The notes below the pieces were generated by a model. The model had not been told where the DNA came from, ran no database searches, and worked only from the letters and a program-made list of their open reading frames with translations. From Herminiimonas sp. (GTDB lineage Bacteria > Pseudomonadota > Gammaproteobacteria > Burkholderiales > Burkholderiaceae_D), in assembly GCA_028292265.1 (NCBI GenBank), contig JAQGMR010000053.1, forward strand, positions 110,516 through 174,515: a stretch of 64,000 bases of DNA, written 5' to 3'. Numbering within the stretch: the stretch's first letter is position 1; each line of letters starts with the position of its first letter. The position numbers were made by a program, and so were the translations under genes. This document shows positions 56,742-64,000 of the stretch, piece by piece.

Positions 56742-57582
56742 AGGTGTGCCATGCAGACAAAGTCTTTGACCGGCGCATTCTACATGGCAAGGCTGCTCCC
56801 GCAGGAGAACCGAACCCAGGGGCGACGGTCCAATCGGACGCTGCCGTTGCCATGGGGGCCGCTGCCTTCACCTCGATTCGGGGACGACTGCCTCTTCCCC
56901 GCACGCAAGGAAGAACATGGCAGGTGTGCAGAGGACTCGTCATCCAGGCCGATAAAACCGCAGCGTAAAGATGGTGGCCACCGGCGCGATGGCTGCCGTG
57001 GGATGGTCTACGTCGGTTTCCTGATTTGATCATTCTCCACCACGGTGCCGAATTCATGAGCAACTGCGGCAACAATCAGGCTATTCTTAAGCCGGCAGGA
57101 TATCGCCGGTCCATGCCGCTCAGTCGCCGAGGCGTGTAACAGCGGCGGCAACGCGCAATCGGGTTTATACTTTGACGCTTGCTTAGCGGGCCGAGCGCTA
57201 GATTGAATGCAGCGGGTAGTGGTCCGGTAGCAAAAGGGAATCGCCGCAGGTGGCAAGGTGCATAAACGGCAACATTGCGTCATGCATCACACTCTGCGGT
57301 ATGCAGGCCTCGCAGCAAAGGCATCACGCGACAAGGCACAGCGCATAGAATGAACCCGGCAGTTAATGTGCCGTTTTCAATGTGCCGTTTTCCAGCGTAT
57401 CGGTCAGTGCCGTTGCAGTAACGGTCTTCATGGCGCCGACGCAGCAGTGGGTCCAGCAATCCCGGTAGCAGGTTTCGCAATACAGCAGCGGCTTTGGCAA
57501 AAACGACTATCCAATCCTTCGCGTCTCGCATCGCAATGCCGACCCGGCCGGCGGCAATTCCCGGCTGGAACTCAGGTGGAAT
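56742..57582. other. Long intergenic region before the C-terminal processing protease gene
   Basis: No credible gene is seen in this 841-nt stretch; its open frames on both strands lack ribosome-binding sites and domains. It includes a perfect tandem duplication of a 14-mer, AATGTGCCGTTTTC (57365-57378 and 57379-57392). The promoter of the downstream protease gene should be here, but no clear element was found. Decayed coding sequence is possible. Confidence 0.5.
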
Positions 57583-59079
57583 ATGAGCAGCAAATTCAAG
57601 AATTTCGGACTCATCAGTTTGGGCATGATCGCAGGCGTCGCCGGCTCCATGCAATTCGACGCGCTCGCGCAAAAGAACGTCGGAGTACCACTTCCGATCG
57701 ATGAACTGCGCCAATTGGCGGACGTATTCGGCCTGATCAAGTCCGACTACGTCGAGACGGTGGAAGACAAGAAGCTTTTAACGGAAGCGATCTCCGGCAT
57801 GGTCGCGTCTCTCGATCCCCATTCCGCCTATCTCGACAAGAAGGCCTTCAAGGAATTGCGTGAAGGCACACAAGGCAAGTTTGTCGGCCTCGGCATCGAG
57901 GTTGGGATGGAAGACGGCTATGTGAAGGTGATCTCGCCGATCGAAGACTCGCCAGCGTATCGCGCAGGACTGAAGGCCGGGGACCTGATTACCCGCCTCG
58001 ACAGCACCCCGGTTAAGGGCATGACGCTGGACGAGGCCGTCAAGCGCATGCGCGGCGAACCGAACACCAAGATCACGCTGACGATCGCGCGCAAGGAAGA
58101 AGACAAGCCTTTGCTTATCACGATCATGCGCCAGGAAATTCGCGTGCAGAGCGTCAAGTCCAAGGTGGTGGAACCGGGCTACGGCTGGATTCGCGTATCG
58201 CAGTTCCAGGAACCTACTGTCGATGACATGGCCAAGAAGATTTCCGCCATGTATGCGCAGGACCCGAATCTGAAAGGCCTTGTGCTCGACTTGCGCAATG
58301 ACCCGGGTGGCGTGTTGCCCGGCGCAATCGGCGTATCCGCGGCCTTCCTGCCAAAGGACGTGGTGATCGTCTCCACCAACGGCCAGTTGCCGGACTCCAA
58401 GGCAACCTTCTATGCGCGCCGCGAATACTACGGCAACCGCAGCGGTGGCGACCCGCTCGCCAAGCTGCCGGAAGCGGTGAAGAAGGTAAAAATGGTGGTG
58501 TTGGTAAATGCCGGTTCGGCATCGGCATCGGAAATCGTTGCGGGCGCCCTGCAGGATTACAAGCGCGCCACCATCATGGGGACGCAGACTTTCGGCAAGG
58601 GATCGGTGCAAACGATTCGCCAGCTTTCATCGGATACGGCAGTGAAGCTGACGACCGCGCGCTACTACACGCCGAACGGACGCTCAATCCAGGCCAAGGG
58701 CATCGTGCCGGACATGATGGTTGATGAGACTGCCGAGGGCGACGGACTGAACGGCCTGCGCCTGCACGAAGCCGATCTGCAAAAGCATCTCAGCAACGAC
58801 AAGGACAAGGATAAGGACGCCGCAGCGCCGGCCAACCGGGTCGACGAACTGGAAGAAGAACAGCGCATTCTGGCGCTTGAGAAGAAGCGCAAGCCTGTCG
58901 AGCTGGGTGGAAAAGACGACTTCCAGCTGGCACAGGCACTCAACTTCCTCAAGGGCGCACCGGTTCAGGTATCCAAGGTGAAGGTCGTGGAGAACAAGAA
59001 AGAAACGACCATAAACAACAAGGACGAGAAAAAAGCGGCGGACGAAAAGAAAGAAAAAGAGAAGCCGACCGTGAAGTAA
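57583..59079 (+). CDS. C-terminal processing peptidase (S41 family, Prc/CtpA type)
   Basis: Periplasmic serine protease with a Ser/Lys dyad, 498 residues. Signal peptide or anchor at 1-29, PDZ domain (FVGLGIEVGMEDGYVKVIS; AGLKAGDLITRLD), then the S41 core: LKGLVLDLRNDPGGVL, the catalytic Ser in VNAGSASASEIVAGAL and Lys in GTQTFGKGSVQT. The C-terminal 130 residues are highly charged, ending in a Lys/Glu-rich tail. AGGTGG precedes ATG 57583. Confidence 0.94.
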   Translation: MSSKFKNFGLISLGMIAGVAGSMQFDALAQKNVGVPLPIDELRQLADVFGLIKSDYVETVEDKKLLTEAISGMVASLDPHSAYLDKKAFKELREGTQGKFVGLGIEVGMEDGYVKVISPIEDSPAYRAGLKAGDLITRLDSTPVKGMTLDEAVKRMRGEPNTKITLTIARKEEDKPLLITIMRQEIRVQSVKSKVVEPGYGWIRVSQFQEPTVDDMAKKISAMYAQDPNLKGLVLDLRNDPGGVLPGAIGVSAAFLPKDVVIVSTNGQLPDSKATFYARREYYGNRSGGDPLAKLPEAVKKVKMVVLVNAGSASASEIVAGALQDYKRATIMGTQTFGKGSVQTIRQLSSDTAVKLTTARYYTPNGRSIQAKGIVPDMMVDETAEGDGLNGLRLHEADLQKHLSNDKDKDKDAAAPANRVDELEEEQRILALEKKRKPVELGGKDDFQLAQALNFLKGAPVQVSKVKVVENKKETTINNKDEKKAADEKKEKEKPTVK

Positions 59080-59084
59080 AAAAC

Positions 59085-59163
59085 GACTGGTAAAGGTCGT
59101 TGGTAACAACTGTTGATGACGGGCCGTTGATAACAGAACTTTGGCAATAAGCCATTGATATCA
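59085..59163 (+). repeat. Degenerate repeats after the protease gene
   Basis: Between the protease stop and the terminator, variants of a 9-10 bp unit recur (GTTGGTAAC, GTTGATGAC, GTTGATAAC, CATTGATATC). The unit is imperfect and the function unknown. Confidence 0.4.
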
Positions 59164-59194
59164 GGTTACTGGACTGACCCGTCGGAAGTCTCCG

Positions 59195-59225
59195 GGCCGC
59201 GTGATATTGTTCACGCGGCCTTTTT
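59195..59225 (+). terminator. Perfect intrinsic terminator before the MoeB/ThiF gene
   Basis: GGCCGCGTGA (59195-59204) pairs perfectly with TCACGCGGCC (59211-59220) around a 6-nt loop and is followed by TTTTTC. It ends the transcript of the S41 protease and lies only 17 nt before the MoeB/ThiF start. Confidence 0.88.
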
Positions 59226-59241
59226 CATATTTGAATGGATC

Positions 59242-60006
59242 ATGGACGACCACCAACTGCTTCGCTATTCGCGGCACATCCTGTTAGACGAAATAGGCAT
59301 TGAAGGCCAGCGTCGCATCCTCGCGGCGCATGCCCTGATTGTTGGCGCAGGCGGCCTTGGCTCGCCGGCTGCCATGTACCTTGCCAGCGCTGGCGTCGGG
59401 CGCATCACCCTGGTCGACAACGACACTGTCGATCTGACCAATCTGCAGCGGCAGATCCTGCATACGACCTCACGGGTCGGACTTTCCAAGGCAGAGTCGG
59501 GGAAAGCCACGCTGGCGGAAATCAACCCGGGCATTGAGCTTGTGGCGCTGACTGAAAGGCTGGCCGACCAGCGCCTGGATGAACTTGTAAAGAGCGCGGA
59601 CATCGTGCTCGACTGCACCGACAACTTCGCAACCCGGCACGCGATCAACCGCGCCTGCACGACGCATCGGGTACCGCTGGTGTCGGGCGCGGCAATCCGC
59701 TTCGACGGCCAGGTGTCCGTGTTCGACACGCGCAATGCCGACGCGCCCTGCTACGCCTGCCTGTTTGCACCAGATCAGCAATTTGAAGAAGTGCAGTGCT
59801 CGACGATGGGTGTGTTCGCGCCGCTGGTTGGCATTATCGGTAGCACTCAGGCAGCCGAAGCGCTAAAGCTGATCGCAGGGTGCGGCGAACCACTCTCAGG
59901 ACGCCTGCTCTTGCTGGACGCACTGGCGATGGAATGGACCAGCATCCAGATCGCACGCAATCCGGAGTGTCCGGTTTGCGGCAGCGTTAGCGGCGCTGCA
60001 CCTTAA
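59242..60006 (+). CDS. HesA/MoeB/ThiF family adenylyltransferase
   Basis: E1-like enzyme that adenylates the C-terminal glycine of a sulfur-carrier protein (ThiS or MoaD). The 254-residue sequence has MDDHQLLRYSRHILLDEIG, the nucleotide motif VGAGGLGSPAAMYLASAGVG, NLQRQILH, zinc ligands CYAC and CPVC, and the catalytic Cys in EEVQCSTMGVFAP. Start ATG 59242 gives the canonical N-terminus, but no Shine-Dalgarno is visible because the terminator is immediately upstream. MoeB versus ThiF cannot be settled. Confidence 0.93.
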   Translation: MDDHQLLRYSRHILLDEIGIEGQRRILAAHALIVGAGGLGSPAAMYLASAGVGRITLVDNDTVDLTNLQRQILHTTSRVGLSKAESGKATLAEINPGIELVALTERLADQRLDELVKSADIVLDCTDNFATRHAINRACTTHRVPLVSGAAIRFDGQVSVFDTRNADAPCYACLFAPDQQFEEVQCSTMGVFAPLVGIIGSTQAAEALKLIAGCGEPLSGRLLLLDALAMEWTSIQIARNPECPVCGSVSGAAP

Positions 60007-60115
60007 GGTACGAAACGTGGCGCGGAAAACTCAGGCGTTGGAACATAAGCGACGCGTCTCAAGGGCGTGAAGCGAAATCAGGAGCGGCACAACGGCCGCG
60101 CAACGCCGGGCAACC

Positions 60116-60189
60116 GCTTCGAAGCTTCAACGCTTTGATGCTTTGATGCTTCGATGCTTTCAAGCTTTCAAGCGTTGATGCGTTGAAGC
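60116..60189. repeat. Low-complexity GCTTTGAT-type repeat tract
   Basis: About nine imperfect copies of an 8-bp unit (GCTTCGAA, GCTTCAAC, GCTTTGAT, GCTTTGAT, GCTTCGAT, GCTTTCAA and so on) occupy the space between the convergent MoeB/ThiF and slmA genes. It could form alternative hairpins (GCTTCAACGC with GCGTTGAAGC), perhaps serving as a bidirectional 3' element. Confidence 0.55.
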
Positions 60190-60199
60190 GACGTGCCGG

Positions 60200-60775
60200 T
60201 TACGACAACAACACTGCAATCTGGGCCTGCGCACCTTCGGACGGCTTCTGCTTGAATCCTGTCTTTGCGTAACGCTGCCAGCGCCCCAACACCAGGGTGG
60301 CAATCATGCTAGCCCTCACCGCCACGTCGCTCTCTGAAGCCTGCCCCTGCGATACAGCGACCCGCAGCGATTGCTTGACCGCCAGTTCGACGCGCTCGAT
60401 AAACTGGTTCATCCTGGCTTGCAGTCGTTCGTCTTCGTTGACCAGCGCATCGCCGATGATGACCCGCGTCATGCCGGGATTACGTTCCGCGAAATTAAGC
60501 AGCATGCCGAAGATCGCCTGTGCCTGCGACAAGCCATTCTCCTGCTGGGCGGTGATCTGGTTGATCAACCCGAATACCGTCGACTCGATGAAGTCGATAA
60601 GTCCTTCAAACATCTGGGCCTTGCTGGCGAAATGCCGGTACAGCGCGGCCTCTGAAACGCTGAGTCGGGCGGCCAGGGCTGCGGTCGTGATTTTTTCTCC
60701 CTTCGGCTGCTCCAGCATAGTTGCCAGCGTCTGTAGTATCTGAAGCTTTCGTTCGCCCGGCTTTGTGGTTGGCAT
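60200..60775 (-). CDS. slmA: Nucleoid occlusion factor SlmA (TetR family)
   Basis: A 191-residue TetR-fold DNA-binding protein. HTH region ITTAALAARLSVSEAALYRHFASKAQMFEGL, then helices with NPGMTRVIIGDALVNEDERLQARMNQF, diagnostic of SlmA, which blocks FtsZ assembly over unsegregated DNA. The start MPTTKPGERKLQIL is typical. It is transcribed away from the nucleotidase gene upstream on the same strand. Confidence 0.92.
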   Translation of the reverse strand: MPTTKPGERKLQILQTLATMLEQPKGEKITTAALAARLSVSEAALYRHFASKAQMFEGLIDFIESTVFGLINQITAQQENGLSQAQAIFGMLLNFAERNPGMTRVIIGDALVNEDERLQARMNQFIERVELAVKQSLRVAVSQGQASESDVAVRASMIATLVLGRWQRYAKTGFKQKPSEGAQAQIAVLLS

Positions 60776-60816
60776 GGTCGTTTTTCTAGTGGTACCCGCA
60801 TGTGGGAACGAGGTGT

Positions 60817-61542
60817 TCAGCGCAGCCGATGCAGCTGCCCAGGTAGTTGCCTGACGGATTCTACTTTGACATCCACATAATGTGGGCGTTTTGACAGCAT
60901 GGTGGCCGGTAAAAGACCGGACTGTGGCTGACCATCCGCCGCCGGGCGAAGGTAGCGTGTCACCCAGACGGTACGCAATCCCAGCATGCGCGCCGCCTTC
61001 AAGGTGCCCAGCGTGTCTTCGACCAATACCGTGCGCCGCGGGTTGGCGCCCTCTCTTGCAAGCAGTTTTCGCAGCAGGATGCGCGACGGCTTGGGCCGCA
61101 ACTGCCGATGTACTACCATCGACTCAATCGGTACATGCCGGGCAAAATGCCGATGCAAACCGAGGTGCCGGAGGATCTCACGGGAGTAGCGGCGTGGCGC
61201 GTTGGTAAGCAATATTTTGCGGCCGGGCAGCCGCCTCAATAGTCGCGCCAGGCCTCGTTCAGCACGAATGAGCGAGACGAGATTGTCGAAGCGGTGCGCC
61301 TCGCGCAGGAAATCTTCGGGACGCACAGCATGGTGCTTTACCATCCCGAGCAGCGTCGCGCCGTACCGCTGCAAGTACGTGAGGCGCATCGCATTGATTT
61401 CGTCGACATTCGCCGGGGTTGTACCGTCACCCAGCATGTGACCGATGAAATCGTTCATGTTGCGCTTGATGGCCGGGAAAATCGCGTGCGACGCATTGTG
61501 CAAAGTATTGTCCAGATCAAACAGCCAGGTGATTCGTCGCAT
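60817..61542 (-). CDS. Pyrimidine 5'-nucleotidase-like HAD hydrolase
   Basis: A 241-residue HAD-superfamily phosphatase of the pyrimidine 5'-nucleotidase group: motif I WLFDLDNTLHNASHAIFP (two catalytic Asp), motif II KILLTNAPR, motif III Lys in RPKPSR and motif IV VLVEDTLGTLKAA. ATG 61542 is chosen for homology; the frame is open 67 codons further, inside the divergent gene. Its start codon lies 10 nt from that of the TraB/GumN gene. Confidence 0.9.
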   Translation of the reverse strand: MRRITWLFDLDNTLHNASHAIFPAIKRNMNDFIGHMLGDGTTPANVDEINAMRLTYLQRYGATLLGMVKHHAVRPEDFLREAHRFDNLVSLIRAERGLARLLRRLPGRKILLTNAPRRYSREILRHLGLHRHFARHVPIESMVVHRQLRPKPSRILLRKLLAREGANPRRTVLVEDTLGTLKAARMLGLRTVWVTRYLRPAADGQPQSGLLPATMLSKRPHYVDVKVESVRQLPGQLHRLR

Positions 61543-61552
61543 GGAAGCCAAT

Positions 61553-62551
61553 ATGAATTTGATGAAATCGCGGTGGAGATGTCTGCGTCCCGCATTGAAG
61601 GCGCGCTGGGCGGCCGCCGCCCTCGTGGCAGCGGCCCTGTCATTCGGCACGGCAAACGCCGTCGACAGTATGCCATCGGTGACAGCGCCAGACGCGGCGG
61701 TCTCCGCGCCGAACCTGCCAGCCTCCGCCCAACGGCGTGGCACGCTTTACCGGGTGCGCGACCACGGCAATACGGCCTGGCTGTTCGGCACCGTCCATGC
61801 TGGACAAGCCGCCTGGTATCCGCTGGAGCCGACTGTCACTGAAGCCTTCAACAGTGCTGGCCAGCTGGTTGTGGAACTGGATGCCCGCAATACGCAGGCG
61901 ATCCAGTCAGCCTTCATGCGACGCGGCGTTTATCCCGAGGGCGACGTGCTGGAGAAGCACTTGTCCTCGACTACGCTGGCCGCCGCACGGCGCGTTGCGA
62001 GACGCTACGAGGTTCCGTGGGCCACCATAAGCACGCTGCGTCCCTGGGCTGTCACTCTCGTGCTCTCTGGCTTGATGCTGGAAAAGGCTGGCTACCAGTC
62101 CGCTCTTGGCGCCGACCAGTATTTGCTTTCCCGGGCCAGCAAGCTCGCCAAGCCGGTCACAGAACTCGAGAGCGCCGACCTGCAACTTGGCATTTTCGAC
62201 CAGCTGTCTGCCGGCGAGCAGGAGAAATTGCTGGCTGAACTGCTAAAGGGAATCGAGGATGGGAGCGGACTTGAAAGAGCGATTGCGACGATGGACGGAT
62301 GGTCGCGGGCGGATGAGGCGGCGGTTCTGCGAGTCATGCGCAAGGAACTCACCGGTACGTCTGTCACCGCGCTGTGGATGCGCCGCGTCGTGCTTGGCAA
62401 ACGCAATCACGACATGGCGGCGCGCATCGCTACGCTGCTGAACAGCGAGCCATCAACGTTTGTCGCCGTGGGGATGTTGCACCTGCTCGGCAGTGACGGC
62501 GTGCCGCAACTGCTGCGGCAGCGGGGCATCGAGGTAACGAAGATTTATTGA
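61553..62551 (+). CDS. TraB/GumN family protein
   Basis: A 332-residue exported protein: signal peptide (ARWAAAALVAAALSFGTANA), then the TraB/GumN fold with YRVRDHGNTAWLFGTVHAG (GT.H motif), VVELDARNTQ, TLRPWAVTLVLSGLMLEKAGY, GADQYLLSRA and C-terminal FVAVGMLHLLGSDGVPQLLRQRG (G..HL.G motif). These two motifs suggest a metal-dependent peptidase related to Tiki. ATG 61553 has GGAAG upstream. It is divergent from the nucleotidase with essentially no spacer. Confidence 0.9.
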   Translation: MNLMKSRWRCLRPALKARWAAAALVAAALSFGTANAVDSMPSVTAPDAAVSAPNLPASAQRRGTLYRVRDHGNTAWLFGTVHAGQAAWYPLEPTVTEAFNSAGQLVVELDARNTQAIQSAFMRRGVYPEGDVLEKHLSSTTLAAARRVARRYEVPWATISTLRPWAVTLVLSGLMLEKAGYQSALGADQYLLSRASKLAKPVTELESADLQLGIFDQLSAGEQEKLLAELLKGIEDGSGLERAIATMDGWSRADEAAVLRVMRKELTGTSVTALWMRRVVLGKRNHDMAARIATLLNSEPSTFVAVGMLHLLGSDGVPQLLRQRGIEVTKIY

Positions 62552-62648
62552 AGCGCAATGACGGCCATCGGATGGCGGCCACCGGACTAGCGCCTGCAAA
62601 CCGCGGCAACGAGAGGATCGTAATTTGGGATCTGTCGGAGCGAAAGCG

Positions 62649-62700
62649 CGGCGTTGCACGTTGCAAGTTGCACGTCGCACGTTGCGCGTCGCAGCGCCAA
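62649..62700. repeat. GTTGCACGTCGCA-type repeat tract
   Basis: Imperfect tandem units built on TTGCACGT/CGCACGT (GTTGCACGTTGCAAGTTGCA, then CGTCGCACGTTGCGCGTCGC) lie in the spacer between the convergent TraB/GumN and argB genes. Confidence 0.45.
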
Positions 62701-62766
62701 GTGAGTCAGGGCCAAGTAGCGAGTGAACGCCCTGCGACGTCCCGCTATTCCGCCTCCGCGCGCACT

Positions 62767-64000
<1,234 letters not shown>

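Noticed and set aside
57280..57714. 144-codon open frame on the minus strand before the S41 protease gene
   Set aside because: It overlaps the secure 5' end of the protease gene and has no domain or ribosome-binding site.

Overview
The window is a GC-rich, densely coded chromosomal segment of a betaproteobacterium, most likely Burkholderiales and perhaps Oxalobacteraceae-like. The evidence is gene order and family flavour: dapF-DUF484-xerC, a STAS protein before hslVU, secB-grxC-rhodanese divergent from gpmA, ahcY-membrane protein-metF, and a DksA without its zinc-finger cysteines. There are about 50 protein genes, and only two run off the edges (a HipA-family gene on the left, a sigma factor on the right). 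No rRNA, tRNA, CRISPR array, insertion sequence or integrase was seen.

Region 1 (1-11.5 kb): an edge-truncated YjjJ/HipA-like gene, then a set of aromatic amino acid catabolism genes: a giant fused indolepyruvate ferredoxin oxidoreductase, phenylalanine 4-hydroxylase, 4-hydroxyphenylpyruvate dioxygenase and a divergent Lrp-type regulator. A two-gene A/T-richer insert (5.1-7.75 kb) splits this set. It holds a CesT-like type III secretion chaperone followed by a 711-residue protein with a disordered N-terminus and a kinase-like D-x-H-x-x-x-N ... I-D motif. I read it as an orphan chaperone-effector pair, the most novel item here.

Region 2 (11.6-26 kb): housekeeping genes (CCA transferase, GST, NDUFA9-like oxidoreductase, lytic transglycosylase, a probable 6S RNA before 5-formyl-THF cyclo-ligase), then the methyl cycle on the minus strand: metK behind a SAM-II-like riboswitch candidate, and ahcY-membrane protein-metF behind a convincing SAH riboswitch. 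Between metK and ahcY sits a three-gene operon: a propeptide-like lipoprotein, a secreted S8 protease with a GlyGly-CTERM-like tail, and a rhombosortase-like rhomboid protease that probably cuts that tail.

Region 3 (26-37 kb, plus strand): two LpxL-type acyltransferases, dapF, DUF484, xerC, a CobW-type metallochaperone GTPase, dksA, a tandem STAS protein, hslVU with a good sigma-32 promoter, and a small basic protein.

Region 4 (37-51.5 kb, minus strand): a complete type II secretion cluster read as gspG-H-I-J-K-L-M-N-D-E-F-C, followed by a PQQ-type beta-propeller gene broken by a single-base frameshift. The type II machine and the rhombosortase/GlyGly-CTERM module in region 2 fit together functionally.

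Region 5 (51.8-64 kb): cupin, gpsA, SH3-like periplasmic protein, secB, grxC, rhodanese, gpmA, a UPF0114 membrane protein, C-terminal processing protease, a MoeB/ThiF enzyme behind a perfect intrinsic terminator, slmA, a HAD nucleotidase head-to-head with a TraB/GumN protein, argB and the start of a sigma-70 family gene. Several short intergenic repeat tracts lie here.
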